Source: Klebsiella electrica
GTDB lineage: Bacteria > Pseudomonadota > Gammaproteobacteria > Enterobacterales > Enterobacteriaceae
Length of the DNA stretch: 64,000 nt
Assembly: GCF_006711645.1 (NCBI RefSeq)
Contig: NZ_CP041247.1
Coordinates: forward strand, 496,001-560,000
Reading direction: 5' to 3'
A program made the translations under genes and the position numbers. Positions within the stretch are counted from its first letter, which is position 1; each line of letters opens with the position of its first letter. Positions 46,721 through 55,408 of the stretch are shown here, in pieces. The notes under the pieces were generated by a model that saw nothing but the letters and a program-made list of their open reading frames with translations, was not told the DNA's origin and did no database searches.

Positions 46721-46900
46721 ATGCCCGGTGGCGCGAGGCTTACCGGGCCTACAGGGAATGAACAGGCCGGATAAGACGCCGCCGCCATCCGGCAAAAAGT
46801 GACCCTGTCGACTCGAAGTGAGAATGCCCGGTGGCGCGAGGCTGACCGGGCCTACAGGGAATGAGCAGGTCGGATAAGACGCCGCCGCCATCCGGCAAAA
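46721..46900. repeat. Two tandem BIME copies between mtr and yhbW
   Basis: Two nearly identical units of about 77 bp (46721-46797 and 46824-46900) each contain CCCGGTGGCGCGAGGCT, ACCGGGCCTACAGGGAATGA and GGATAAGACGCCGCCGCCAT. They differ at only a few bases and are separated by a 26-bp non-repeated spacer. They lie between convergent genes, the usual REP location. Confidence 0.9.
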
Positions 46901-46901
46901 A

Positions 46902-47909
46902 CTACCCCAGCAACTCCTCTTTCACCTGCATCGCTAAATCAAACGAATGCAAACGCGCCTGATGATCAAAGATCTGCCCGTTGACCATCAGCTCATCGGC
47001 CTGGGTTTCCCGCAGAATGGATTCCAGCCCATGGCGGATTTTGGCTTTATCCCCCACCAGCGACATGCTGAGCGCCTGCTGTACTCCGTACTGTTCAGAG
47101 GCGGACCACAGTTGATGCATATTTTCCACCGGCGGCGGCAGCTGACCGGTTTCGCCGCGACGCAGTTTCACGAATGCCTGTTGCATCGAGGTGAACAGGA
47201 ATTCGGCATCACGGTTGCTATCGGCGGCGATGATATTAATACATACCATGGCGTACGGTTTCGCTAAGCGTTCGGACGGTTTGAACTGGGTGCGGTAGAG
47301 ATGCAGCGCCTGGAATAACATATCCGGCGCGAAGTGCGAGGCGAAGGCAAAAGGCAGCCCAAGCTGTGCCGCCAGCTGCGCGCTGTACAGACTGGATCCT
47401 AACAGCCACACCGGGATCTTCTCGCCGTAGCCGGGAACCGGACGCACGTGCGGATTGGGATCGCGGGCATCAAACCAGCCCACCAGTTCGGTGACATCGC
47501 GCGGGAAGTTATCAACATCCCCACCCATATGGCGGCGGAGCGCCATCATCGTGCGCTGGTCGCTGCCCGGCGCCCGGCCAAGCCCGAGGTCAATACGACC
47601 GGGATACAAGGTATTGAGCGTACCGAACTGTTCGGCGATCACCAGCGGTGAATGGTTGGGTAACATCACGCCACCGGATCCCAGGTGCAGCGTCGTGGTA
47701 TTCGCTGCCAGATAACCGATAAGCACCGAGGTTGCGGCGCTGGCGATGCCAACCATGTTGTGGTGCTCCGCCAGCCAATAGCGGTGATAGCCGCGTTTTT
47801 CAGCCAGACGCGCGAGATCCAGAGAGTGTGAGAAGGCCGTTTTGGCGCAAGAACCCTCGGGGATCGGTGCCAGATCGAGCACCGAGAACGGAATAGATTT
47901 GTCAGTCAT
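46902..47909 (-). CDS. yhbW: Luciferase-like monooxygenase YhbW
   Basis: This is a 335-residue flavin-dependent luciferase-like (LLM class) oxidoreductase. Characteristic segments are [21 protein letters not shown] and [16 protein letters not shown]. Its substrate is unknown. It lies downstream of ubiV on the same strand, behind a 133-bp inverted repeat whose one arm ends 4 bp before the start codon. The stop abuts the BIME doublet. Confidence 0.93.
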   Translation of the reverse strand: MTDKSIPFSVLDLAPIPEGSCAKTAFSHSLDLARLAEKRGYHRYWLAEHHNMVGIASAATSVLIGYLAANTTTLHLGSGGVMLPNHSPLVIAEQFGTLNTLYPGRIDLGLGRAPGSDQRTMMALRRHMGGDVDNFPRDVTELVGWFDARDPNPHVRPVPGYGEKIPVWLLGSSLYSAQLAAQLGLPFAFASHFAPDMLFQALHLYRTQFKPSERLAKPYAMVCINIIAADSNRDAEFLFTSMQQAFVKLRRGETGQLPPPVENMHQLWSASEQYGVQQALSMSLVGDKAKIRHGLESILRETQADELMVNGQIFDHQARLHSFDLAMQVKEELLG

Positions 47910-47913
47910 AAAG

Positions 47914-48046
47914 GCTCACTTTGTTACAGCATCGTCATCAGATTGAAGGTCTTCTTCCAGCCTGGCGCATTCAGCGAGCGTCGGCCAGAAAAGCTGCAGC
48001 GTTCATACTGCATGAAAAGACGAAGCATGCTGTTAACAAAGTGAGC
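47914..48046. repeat. 133-bp element with 19/20-bp inverted ends
   Basis: GCTCACTTTGTTACAGCAT at 47914-47932 is repeated inverted at 48027-48046, where one extra A forms a bulge. The element fills almost the whole gap between the ubiV stop and the yhbW start. I recognise no ERIC, REP or insertion sequence in it and see no target-site duplication. In the ubiV-yhbW mRNA the arms could form a long stem over the yhbW ribosome-binding region. Confidence 0.8.
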
Positions 48047-48051
48047 TATTT

Positions 48052-48930
48052 TCAGGACTGCAGTTCCAGCCCGGCCAGCCGTTTCCAGTAACCGTTACAG
48101 TCACTGTTGGCGATCAGCGGCAGCGGCGAGGCGCCGTTTTCATTGGCGCGGAAAGCATCAAGCATGGCAAAGGTATCGTTGTCCAGCGGGGACAGGCGCA
48201 CCATATCGACCAACCCCTGCATCGACGCCAGTTCGTTGCCGAGGTTATAGACATAGCCGCTCATGGTCTGAATACCATTCAGGACAAACACCTGCTGATT
48301 TTCCTGGGACAGCACGCTGCGCCCGTTCGGGTACTTGATGCAGCAGGTCTCGCATTCGTCTTTTGGCCGATCTTCGGAACGTGCGGTAAAGCAGCGCGCA
48401 GAATAGGCCAGCGGCAGATGGCCGTAGCTCAGGACTTCCACTTCGAACTGATCGCGCAAACCAAGATCTTCGCACTGGGTGAGCAGATTCACCAGCCAGT
48501 CGCGAGACAGTTCAACCGGCATACACCAGCGGATCATTCCCTGTTTACGCAGCAGACGCAGGGTGACGGCGTTATAGCAGTTGAGCGCATGTCCGGCGAC
48601 GAACGGCAGTTTGCGCTCTGCGCACATATTGACGACGCCAAGATCGCTGGCTTCGATCAGAAATTCGCCGTTATCGACATAGCGCTTCAGCTCATTGAGT
48701 TCGGAAGAGGCCTGCACCAGCGCAAGCGTGGAGAGCACCACCTGCTTACCGCTGCCGGCCAGCGCTTTCGCCATCTCCAGCCAGTCGCCTGTTTTGGTGG
48801 CGCGACGTTTGCTGCATACGGCTTCGCCCAGATAGATCGTATCGGCACTGGAGCGCGCGGCCTGCTGGTAAAAATCTTCCAGCGTCTCCTTCGGCCAGTA
48901 GTAAAGCACCGGCCCTAATGAATATTTCAT
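48052..48930 (-). CDS. ubiV: O2-independent ubiquinone biosynthesis protein UbiV
   Basis: This is a 292-residue U32-family protein. With UbiU and UbiT it carries out the O2-independent hydroxylations of ubiquinone synthesis. The four Fe-S cysteines are in AVCSKRR, ARCFTARSED and DECETCCIKYPNG. The start at ATG 48930 gives MKYSLGPVLYYW; an ATG at 48948 would add six residues (MAVRKV) and overlap ubiU by 10 bp, as in some E. coli annotations. Confidence 0.94.
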   Translation of the reverse strand: MKYSLGPVLYYWPKETLEDFYQQAARSSADTIYLGEAVCSKRRATKTGDWLEMAKALAGSGKQVVLSTLALVQASSELNELKRYVDNGEFLIEASDLGVVNMCAERKLPFVAGHALNCYNAVTLRLLRKQGMIRWCMPVELSRDWLVNLLTQCEDLGLRDQFEVEVLSYGHLPLAYSARCFTARSEDRPKDECETCCIKYPNGRSVLSQENQQVFVLNGIQTMSGYVYNLGNELASMQGLVDMVRLSPLDNDTFAMLDAFRANENGASPLPLIANSDCNGYWKRLAGLELQS

Positions 48931-48938
48931 GACTTTTC

Positions 48939-49934
48939 TCACTGCCATTTACGGTGGTAGGCGCCAAGGGTGGTTTGTGTCCCTTCGGACATCGCACCGA
49001 GCGTCTCCATCCATGCGGATTGCGGAATAAAGTTTTGCGGATCGGCTTTGCAGCGGTCGATCGCCTGACGCCAGACTTTCGCCACCTGGGTGACATAGGC
49101 CGGGCTGCGCTGACGACCTTCAATTTTCACCGACGCAATATTTGCCGCCATCAGTTCCGGCAGGAGCTCCAGCGTATTCAGGCTGGTCGGCTCTTCCAGT
49201 GCATGATAGCGCTCGCCATCTACCAGATAGCGGCCCTTGCACAGCGTCGGGTAGCCCGCATTTTCACCATCCTGGTAGCGATCGATCAGCACTTCGTTGA
49301 GGCGTGATTCGAGACCCTGCGGCGTTTGCTGCCAGCGAACAAAGCGCGCAGGGGAACAGGCGCCGACGGTATTTGGCGATTCGCCGGTCAGGTAGGAAGA
49401 GAGGTAGCAGCGGCCTTCCGCCATGATGCACAGGCTACCGAAGGCGAAGACCTCCAGCGGCACCGGCGTTGTGCGGGCCAGCTGTTTTACCTGATGAATT
49501 GACAGCACGCGCGGCAGCACGACGCGGGCGACATCGAAATTGCGCTGATAGAAACGCACCGCCTCTTCATTGGTTGCTGACGCCTGTACCGAAACGTGGC
49601 GTTCAATATGTGGATAACGCTCCGCGGCGTATTCCAGCATGGCGATATCGGCAAGGATTAAAGCATCCGCGCCCAGCTGCGCCGCCATGTCTACCGCGCG
49701 CTGCCAGCGGGCATAGCCGTCAGGATGCGCAAAGGTATTGATCGCAATATGCAGCTTACGACGGTGCTGATGCACAAAGCTCACGGCTTCCTGCAGTTTC
49801 TTTTCGGTGAAATTAAGACCGGCAAAGTGGCGGGCGTTGGTGTCATCTTTCAGCCCGATATAGACGGCGTCGGCACCGTTTTCGATGGCCGCCTTAAGTG
49901 CCGGAAGGTTGCCGGCTGGGCAGAGCAGCTCCAT
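48939..49934 (-). CDS. ubiU: O2-independent ubiquinone biosynthesis protein UbiU
   Basis: This is the 331-residue U32-family partner of UbiV, also an Fe-S protein. The N-terminal MELLCPAGNLPALKAAIENG and the cysteine pattern CYLSSYLTGESPNTVGACSP are typical. It leads the ubiU-ubiV(-yhbW) transcript and is divergent from ubiT across a 221-bp gap with FNR-like half-sites. It was once annotated as a collagenase-like peptidase. Confidence 0.95.
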   Translation of the reverse strand: MELLCPAGNLPALKAAIENGADAVYIGLKDDTNARHFAGLNFTEKKLQEAVSFVHQHRRKLHIAINTFAHPDGYARWQRAVDMAAQLGADALILADIAMLEYAAERYPHIERHVSVQASATNEEAVRFYQRNFDVARVVLPRVLSIHQVKQLARTTPVPLEVFAFGSLCIMAEGRCYLSSYLTGESPNTVGACSPARFVRWQQTPQGLESRLNEVLIDRYQDGENAGYPTLCKGRYLVDGERYHALEEPTSLNTLELLPELMAANIASVKIEGRQRSPAYVTQVAKVWRQAIDRCKADPQNFIPQSAWMETLGAMSEGTQTTLGAYHRKWQ

Positions 49935-50017
49935 AACTTTTCCTGAAAAATGCGGCCCGAAGGGACGCTGATAGGGTTAATGAGCAGGGATTTTAGTTAA
50001 CCTTCTGGTGACAATTT

Positions 50018-50031
50018 TTGATTTGAGGCAG
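50018..50031. promoter_or_regulatory. FNR-like half-site 1 in the ubiU/ubiT gap
   Basis: TTGATTTGAGGCAG has a perfect TTGAT left half and a degenerate right half of the FNR consensus TTGATNNNNATCAA. Anaerobic FNR control of ubiUVT is known in E. coli, which makes this position plausible. Confidence 0.45.
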
Positions 50032-50082
50032 TTAAAAGCGTATTGGCGGCGCCAATAATAGGTACCCGTCGTGGTGATTTTG

Positions 50083-50096
50083 TTGATTTACGCCGC
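50083..50096. promoter_or_regulatory. FNR-like half-site 2 in the ubiU/ubiT gap
   Basis: TTGATTTACGCCGC carries the same TTGAT half and a poor right half, 73 bp upstream of the ubiT start. A third weak match, TTGATATGGCACAA, overlaps about 50117-50130. None of these is a full palindrome. Confidence 0.4.
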
Positions 50097-50155
50097 TATG
50101 TCGTTTATTTGATATGGCACAATAGCGGAACTATTGCTTTCATGGAGTAAGGCTT

Positions 50156-50680
50156 GTGTTGGATAAATTGCGTTCCCGGCTGGTCCACTTTGGCCCGTCT
50201 TTGATGAGCGTGCCGGTTAAGCTGGCGCCTTTTGCCCTCAAGCGCCAGGTGCTGGAGCAGGTATTAAGCTGGCAGTTTCGTCAGGCTCTGGAGGATGGCG
50301 AACTGGATTTTCTCGAAGGCCGCTGGTTAAGTATTAATGTGCGTGATATCGGTCTGCTGTGGTATACCTCGGTGAGCGATGGGCGTCTGGTGGTCAGCTC
50401 TACGGCCGAAGCGGATGTGAGCTTCAGCGCCGATGCCAGCGATCTGCTGATGATTGTCGCGCGTAAACAGGATCCGGATACATTGTTCTTCCAGCGTCGG
50501 CTGGTCATCGAAGGCGATACTGAGCTGGGGCTGTATGTAAAAAACCTGATGGATGCCATTGAGCTGGAGCAGATGCCAAAAGCGCTGCGCGTGATGCTGC
50601 TGCAGCTGGCTGACTTTGTTGAAGCGGGGCTAAACGGCCCGCGGAAACCTGAACAGACATCGGTAGGTGAGGCATGCTGA
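50156..50680 (+). CDS. ubiT: Ubiquinone biosynthesis accessory factor UbiT
   Basis: This is a 174-residue SCP2-domain lipid-binding protein needed with UbiU and UbiV for ubiquinone synthesis without oxygen. The SCP2 core is seen in DVSFSADASDLLMIVARKQDPDTLFFQRRL. The start is GTG at 50156, supported by GGAGTAAGG upstream. It overlaps yhbS by 7 bp. Confidence 0.94.
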   Translation: MLDKLRSRLVHFGPSLMSVPVKLAPFALKRQVLEQVLSWQFRQALEDGELDFLEGRWLSINVRDIGLLWYTSVSDGRLVVSSTAEADVSFSADASDLLMIVARKQDPDTLFFQRRLVIEGDTELGLYVKNLMDAIELEQMPKALRVMLLQLADFVEAGLNGPRKPEQTSVGEAC

Positions 50681-51177
50681 TTCGAGTTGAAATTGGGATT
50701 GATGCACCGGGAATCGACGCGTTATTGCGCCGTACGTTTGGCAGCGATGCCGAAGCGCAGCTGGTGCACGATTTACGTGAAGACGGTCTGATCACGCTGG
50801 GCGTGGTGGCGACAGATGATGAAGGGCAGGTTATTGGCTACGTCGCCTTCAGCCCGGTATCCGTTGAAGGCGAAGAGCTGCAGTGGGTCGGACTGGCGCC
50901 GCTGGCGGTAGATGAAAACTATCGCGGCCAGGGCATCGGCAGCCAGCTGGTCTACGAAGGGCTGGATTCATTAAATGAGTTTAGCTATGCCGCAGTGGTG
51001 ACGCTGGGCGATCCGGCCCTCTACGGGCGCCTTGGCTTTGAGCCGGCTGCCCGCTTCGATCTGCGTTGCCGCTGGCCGGATACCGCCGAGGCGTTCCAGG
51101 TACGCCCGCTGGCCGATGACGCGCTGGAAGGGGTGCATGGGCTGGTCGAGTACTGCGATCGCTTTAACCGCCTCTGA
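50674..51177 (+). CDS. yhbS: GNAT-family N-acetyltransferase YhbS
   Basis: This is a 167-residue GNAT acetyltransferase. The acetyl-CoA binding motif A is [20 protein letters not shown], followed by [15 protein letters not shown]. The substrate is unknown. It is translationally linked to ubiT and overlaps the convergent yhbQ by 14 bp at the 3' ends. Confidence 0.92.
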   Translation: MLIRVEIGIDAPGIDALLRRTFGSDAEAQLVHDLREDGLITLGVVATDDEGQVIGYVAFSPVSVEGEELQWVGLAPLAVDENYRGQGIGSQLVYEGLDSLNEFSYAAVVTLGDPALYGRLGFEPAARFDLRCRWPDTAEAFQVRPLADDALEGVHGLVEYCDRFNRL

Positions 51178-51448
51178 GGCTCTCCAGCAGAGTCTCAAAA
51201 GAACCATCACCGGCAACGAGGCGCTCTTTCTGGCGCTTCGTTAGCTGCTTGATGCGATACTCCAGTCGTAATGCAAGTGAGTGTTCACCAACTTCCTGAC
51301 TGAACGCCAGCTGCAGCTCGCCTTTTCCCCGCAATGCTTTTGCTCCCTTGCCATCCTGATGCTGACAAAAACGGCGCGCAACATCGGTAGTAATCCCGGT
51401 ATAAAGGCGATTATCGGCGGTACGTATCAGATAGAGAAACCAGCGCAC
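51164..51448 (-). CDS. yhbQ: GIY-YIG nuclease-fold protein YhbQ
   Basis: This is a 94-residue protein with a single GIY-YIG domain. The motif appears as [22 protein letters not shown], and the catalytic glutamate candidate is in [18 protein letters not shown]. coli YhbQ has been linked to DNA damage response, but its substrate is unsettled. It overlaps yhbS by 14 bp. Confidence 0.93.
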   Translation of the reverse strand: MRWFLYLIRTADNRLYTGITTDVARRFCQHQDGKGAKALRGKGELQLAFSQEVGEHSLALRLEYRIKQLTKRQKERLVAGDGSFETLLESLRGG

Positions 51449-51503
51449 GGTAGAAAGGTCGGTATGTTAAGGTAGATGCACCATAACATACCGGAGAGTA
51501 AAG

Positions 51504-51941
51504 ATGGATACGCTTGCTGCTATCAGCCGCTGGCTTGGCAAACAGCATGTGATTAGCTGGTGCGTTGCCAGTGAGGGAGAGCTGTGGTGCGCCAATGCGT
51601 TTTATGTGTATGACGCGCAAAACGTCGCCTTCTATCTCCTGAGTGATGACCATACCCGCCACGGGCAGATGACCGGCCTGCGCGCAAAGGTTGCCGGCAC
51701 CGTAAATGGCCAGCCGAAAACCGTAGCCCGCATTCGCGGCGTCCAGTTTAAAGGTGAAATTCGCCGTCTTTCCGGCGACGAGGAAGCGGCGATGCGCGCG
51801 CGGTACGTCAACCGCTTTCCGATCGCCAGGATGCTGCGGGCGCCGGTCTGGGAAATCCGTCCGGATGAGCTCAAGTTTACCGATAACACGCTGGGGTTCG
51901 GCACCAAGTTACACTGGCTCCGTCAATCCGATAGCCAGTGA
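51504..51941 (+). CDS. yhbP: Pyridoxamine 5'-phosphate oxidase-like protein YhbP
   Basis: This is a 145-residue protein of the split-barrel FMN-binding superfamily (UPF0306). The start [16 protein letters not shown] follows GGAGAGTAAAG. No catalytic residue can be assigned. It is divergent from yhbQ. In K-12 the next gene would be yhbO, which is missing here. Confidence 0.92.
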   Translation: MDTLAAISRWLGKQHVISWCVASEGELWCANAFYVYDAQNVAFYLLSDDHTRHGQMTGLRAKVAGTVNGQPKTVARIRGVQFKGEIRRLSGDEEAAMRARYVNRFPIARMLRAPVWEIRPDELKFTDNTLGFGTKLHWLRQSDSQ

Positions 51942-52032
51942 AGTCGTAACGGGCGTGCAGAGTCTGACATTTCCCGCATACTTTTGTTACCGCGGCATCC
52001 GCTGCTGAAGGGTTGATTTTTCAGGGGGCATA

Positions 52033-52677
52033 ATGAGCCAGGTGCTAATAACAGGGGCTACCGGGTTGGTTGGTGGGCACTTGCTTCGACTGTTAATTCA
52101 GGCGCCGGGCATTGCGGCGATAACTGCCGCAACCCGCCGCCCGCTGGCGGATGCCGAGGGGGTGCTGAATCCACATGCCCCTCAGCTGAGCGATGCGTTG
52201 GCGCAGGTTGTTGACCCCGTCGATATCGTGTTTTGCTGTCTGGGGACTACGCTGCGAGACGCGGGCAGTCAAGCCGCCTTCATTCAGGCCGACTACCAAC
52301 TGGTGGTGGATACGGCGCTCACCGGGCTCCGGCTGGGCGCGAAGCACATGCTGGTGGTCAGCGCGATGGGGGCCAACCCGCATTCGATGTTCTTCTACAA
52401 CCGCGTTAAAGGCGAAATGGAAGAGGCGCTGCGTGCACAGCCGTGGACGCGTCTGACGATTTTGCGCCCGTCGATGCTGCTGGGCGATCGCGATAAAAAA
52501 AGGGCAAACGAAGCGGTGCTGGCGCCATTGTTCCGACTGCTGCCGGGAAACTGGAAATCTATCCCTGCCCATGAGGTGGCGCAAGCGATGCTGAGCGAAG
52601 CGCTGACCCCTGGACGGGAAGGCGTGACGATTCTGCCATCGGCAAAACTGCGTGAAATTGCGACCCGCGAAGGGTAG
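52033..52677 (+). CDS. yraR: NAD(P)-binding Rossmann-fold protein YraR
   Basis: This is a 214-residue atypical short-chain dehydrogenase-like protein related to TIP30/HTATIP2. The dinucleotide motif is [25 protein letters not shown] and [13 protein letters not shown] occupy the SDR active-site positions (Ser, Tyr, Lys). The substrate is unknown. It lies 91 bp after yhbP and 42 bp before yraQ. Confidence 0.92.
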   Translation: MSQVLITGATGLVGGHLLRLLIQAPGIAAITAATRRPLADAEGVLNPHAPQLSDALAQVVDPVDIVFCCLGTTLRDAGSQAAFIQADYQLVVDTALTGLRLGAKHMLVVSAMGANPHSMFFYNRVKGEMEEALRAQPWTRLTILRPSMLLGDRDKKRANEAVLAPLFRLLPGNWKSIPAHEVAQAMLSEALTPGREGVTILPSAKLREIATREG

Positions 52678-52719
52678 TATTCTGCGCTTCACATCACCAC
52701 ATCCTTCCTGGGGAATACT

Positions 52720-53757
52720 ATGGCTGGTCAGTCTTCATCTCGGGCGGCATCACCGTTTCAATGGTGGAAGCCCGCGCTGTTTTTTCTCGTTGTTATCGTT
52801 GGCCTGTGGTTCGTTAAATGGCAGCCTTACTATGGCAAGGCGTTTACGGCCGCAGAAACCCACAGTATCGGCAAATCAATTTTGGCCCAGGCCGACGCTA
52901 ACCCGCTGAAAGCGGCATGGGACTACGCGGTGGTCTACTTCCTGGCGGTCTGGAAAGCGGCGGTGCTGGGCGTGCTGCTCGGTTCGCTGATTCAGGTGCT
53001 GATCCCACGCGACTGGCTGCTGCGTACGCTGGGTCAATCGCGATTTCGCGGTACGCTCTCAGGTGTGCTGTTTTCTCTGCCCGGTATGATGTGTACTTGC
53101 TGCGCCGCACCGGTCGCGGCGGGAATGCGTAAGCAGCAGGTATCGATGGGCGGCGCGCTGGCATTCTGGATGGGCAACCCGCTGCTGAATCCGGCAACGC
53201 TGGTATTTATGGGCTTTGTGCTGGGCTGGCAGTTTGCCTTGATTCGCCTGGTTGCCGGGCTGGCAACGGTGCTGATCGTGGCGACGCTGGTGCAAAAATG
53301 GGTCAAAGAGGCGGCAACGCAACCGTCAGACCTTCCGGCTGTCGGTGATACCGCACAGGGGCCTTTTTTCACCCGCTGGCTGAGCGCGCTCTGGACCCTG
53401 TTCTGGAACACTATCCCGGTCTATATTCTGGCGGTCCTGGTGCTGGGAGCGGCGCGCGTCTGGCTGTTCCCGCATGCCGATGGCGTGGTGGGGAATACCC
53501 TGTTCTGGGTGATAGCGATGGCGATAGCCGGCTGTCTGTTTGTCATCCCTACCGCGGCGGAGATCCCTATCGTCCAAACCATGATGCTGGCGGGAATGGG
53601 GTTTGCCCCGGCGCTGGCGCTGCTTATCACGTTGCCTGCGGTCAGCGTGCCGTCGTTGATTATGTTGCGTAAGGCTTTTCCGGCGAAAGCGCTGTGGCTG
53701 ACCGGTGGGTTGGTGGCGCTGTGCGGTGCGGTGACTGGCGGACTGGCGCTGATATAA
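52720..53757 (+). CDS. yraQ: Permease YraQ (ArsP/DUF318 family)
   Basis: This is a 345-residue membrane protein with about eight to ten spans, of the permease family that includes ArsP. A vicinal cysteine motif occurs in GMMCTCCAAPVAAGMRKQ, and WMGNPLLNPATLVF is conserved. The substrate is unknown; metal or metalloid export is possible. Its last 50 or so bases are repeated in decayed form four more times downstream. Confidence 0.92.
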   Translation: MAGQSSSRAASPFQWWKPALFFLVVIVGLWFVKWQPYYGKAFTAAETHSIGKSILAQADANPLKAAWDYAVVYFLAVWKAAVLGVLLGSLIQVLIPRDWLLRTLGQSRFRGTLSGVLFSLPGMMCTCCAAPVAAGMRKQQVSMGGALAFWMGNPLLNPATLVFMGFVLGWQFALIRLVAGLATVLIVATLVQKWVKEAATQPSDLPAVGDTAQGPFFTRWLSALWTLFWNTIPVYILAVLVLGAARVWLFPHADGVVGNTLFWVIAMAIAGCLFVIPTAAEIPIVQTMMLAGMGFAPALALLITLPAVSVPSLIMLRKAFPAKALWLTGGLVALCGAVTGGLALI

Positions 53758-54161
53758 CCCTCCCGGGTCGCGGCGTACACGCCTCACCCGGGCTACGGGA
53801 TTGGTGGCGCTGTGCGGTGCGGTGACTGGCGGTCTGGGGTTGATATCATTCACCCGGGTCGCGGCGTACACGCCTTACCCGGGCTACGGGGCTGGTGGTG
53901 CGGTGCGGTGGCTGGCTGGCGGGCTGGGGTTGATATCATTCACCCGGGTCGCGGCGTAAACGCCTTACCCGGGCTACGGGGCTGGTGGTGTGGCGCGGTG
54001 GCTGGCTGGCGGGCTGGGGCTGATATCATTCACCCGGGTCGCGGCGTACACGCCTCACCCGGGCTACGGGACCGGTGGCGCGGTGTGGCGTGCTGGCTGG
54101 CGGGCTGGGGTTGATATCATTCACCCGGGTCGCGGCGTACACGCCTCACCCGGGCTACGGG
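53706..54161. repeat. Tandem 90-bp array: yraQ 3' end plus REP-like palindrome, five copies
   Basis: Five units recur every 90-91 bp. Each holds a GGTGGCGCTGTGCGGTGCGG-type segment related to the last 50 bp of yraQ, then CCCGGGTCGCGGCGTACACG and CCCGGGCTACGGG. The palindrome cores begin at 53762, 53853, 53943, 54033 and 54124. The first unit uses the real yraQ end with stop TAA; in later units the stop region has changed to TATCATTC. The array fills the gap between yraQ and dolP. Confidence 0.93.
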
Positions 54162-54167
54162 ACAGCA

Positions 54168-54206
54168 CATCCGTAGCCCGGCTCAGCGTAGCGCAAGCCG
54201 GGGGGC
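54168..54206. repeat. REP-type palindrome before dolP
   Basis: CATCCGTAGCCCGGCTCAGC followed by GTAGCGCAAGCCGGGGGGCG is a second type of enterobacterial REP unit. It closes the array and ends 4 bp before the dolP stop. Confidence 0.75.
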
Positions 54207-54210
54207 GCGT

Positions 54211-54786
54211 TTATTTGATATAGGTAAAGGCGGTGGTGACGCGCGACACGCCGCTGACCCGGCTGGCAATATCTGCCGCCGCGCGACCTTCACGTTCCGT
54301 GACCAGACCCATCAGGAACACTTCGCCATTCTCGGTCGTTACTTTGACGTTTGACGATTTTACCTGATCGGATCCCAACAGCTGAGAGCGCACTTTTGTG
54401 GTAATCCAGGTGTCGGAAGAGGCGGTACCTAAGCCAATCGGCTGGCCCTGACGCACTTCGTTAAAGACTTCCGTTGTCCCTTCGACGCCCATCGCAATTT
54501 GCTTCGCGCGCGCGGAGAGGTCTGCCACCGGAGACTGACCGGTCAGCAGGACTTTACCCTGATAGGCCGTCACGTTAATCCGGGCCTGCTTCTTAATTTG
54601 CTCGTCTTTCGACAGCGCGCTGTTGACGCGCAGTTCCAGCGTACTGTCATCAACCTGAGTACCTACCGTACGCGGGTCCGTGGCGGCTTTGGTGCCGACA
54701 GCGGCCGTTCCGACTACCGCTGCGGCAACGCATCCTTGTAGCAGTAGCGCAGAAAGAATGATGGCAAGGGGCGAGAGAGCCTTCAT
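54211..54786 (-). CDS. dolP: BON-domain outer-membrane lipoprotein DolP
   Basis: This is a 191-residue dual-BON lipoprotein (YraP) that localises to division sites and supports outer-membrane integrity and BAM function. The lipobox is LLQGC at about residues 15-19. The two BON domains span about 45-115 and 122-191. It is in the sigma-E regulon in E. coli; I saw no clear sigma-E promoter here. diaA lies 9 bp upstream. Confidence 0.96.
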   Translation of the reverse strand: MKALSPLAIILSALLLQGCVAAAVVGTAAVGTKAATDPRTVGTQVDDSTLELRVNSALSKDEQIKKQARINVTAYQGKVLLTGQSPVADLSARAKQIAMGVEGTTEVFNEVRQGQPIGLGTASSDTWITTKVRSQLLGSDQVKSSNVKVTTENGEVFLMGLVTEREGRAAADIASRVSGVSRVTTAFTYIK

Positions 54787-54795
54787 GTGTTCTCC

Positions 54796-55386
54796 TTAAT
54801 CGTCCTGGTGTGGAAAAAGCGTGTTATCAATTAAATCGCACAGGCAGTTAACGGTGAGCATATGCATTTCCTGAATTCGCGCGCTGCGATGGGACGGAAT
54901 ACGTATTTCGACATCCTGCTGCCCCAGCAGACCCGCCAGCTCACCGCCATCGTAGCCGGTAAGTGCGACGATGGTCATATCGCGGGTGACCGCAGCCTCA
55001 ACGGCTTTCACGATGTCCCGACTATTGCCGCGCGTGGAAATAGCCAGCAGAACATCACCTGCGTGGCCTAGCGCGCGAACCTGCTTGGCGTAGATTTCGT
55101 CATGCAGGCGATCGTTGGCAATTGCGGTTAAGACCACATTATCGGTATTTAGTGCAATGGCGGGTAAACCAGGACGCTCTGTTTCAAAACGATTAATCAT
55201 GCTGGCAGCAAAATGCTGTGCATTGGCGGCAGAGGTGCCATTGCCACAACAGAGGATTTTGTTGCCATTGAGTAACGACTGAACCAGGGTCAAGGCCGCA
55301 CGAGAGATGGCATCCGGGAGAGCTTCCGCTGCTGCAATTTGGGTTTGAATGCTTTCAGTGAAGCAGGCTTTAATTCTATCGAGCAC
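54796..55386 (-). CDS. diaA: DnaA initiator-associating protein DiaA
   Basis: This is a 196-residue SIS-domain protein that binds DnaA as a tetramer and promotes timely replication initiation. The SIS core is [25 protein letters not shown] and [12 protein letters not shown]. The start is GTG at 55386, preceded by AAGGGAT, and gives the E. coli length; the open frame starts 11 codons further upstream at 55419 and overlaps yraN. Confidence 0.94.
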   Translation of the reverse strand: MLDRIKACFTESIQTQIAAAEALPDAISRAALTLVQSLLNGNKILCCGNGTSAANAQHFAASMINRFETERPGLPAIALNTDNVVLTAIANDRLHDEIYAKQVRALGHAGDVLLAISTRGNSRDIVKAVEAAVTRDMTIVALTGYDGGELAGLLGQQDVEIRIPSHRSARIQEMHMLTVNCLCDLIDNTLFPHQDD

Positions 55387-55408
55387 GGGATCCCTTAATT
55401 CATTTACG

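Noticed and set aside
53812..54114. A 100-residue open frame with repeats of VDIIHPGRGVHA in the yraQ-dolP gap
   Set aside because: It is simply the 90-bp tandem repeat read in a frame that a 30-codon period keeps open. There is no ribosome-binding site and the units are decayed yraQ end plus REP.
53762..54161. Regular repeats that could suggest a CRISPR array
   Set aside because: The whole 90-bp unit repeats, including the would-be spacers, and the palindrome is REP-like. No cas genes are present.
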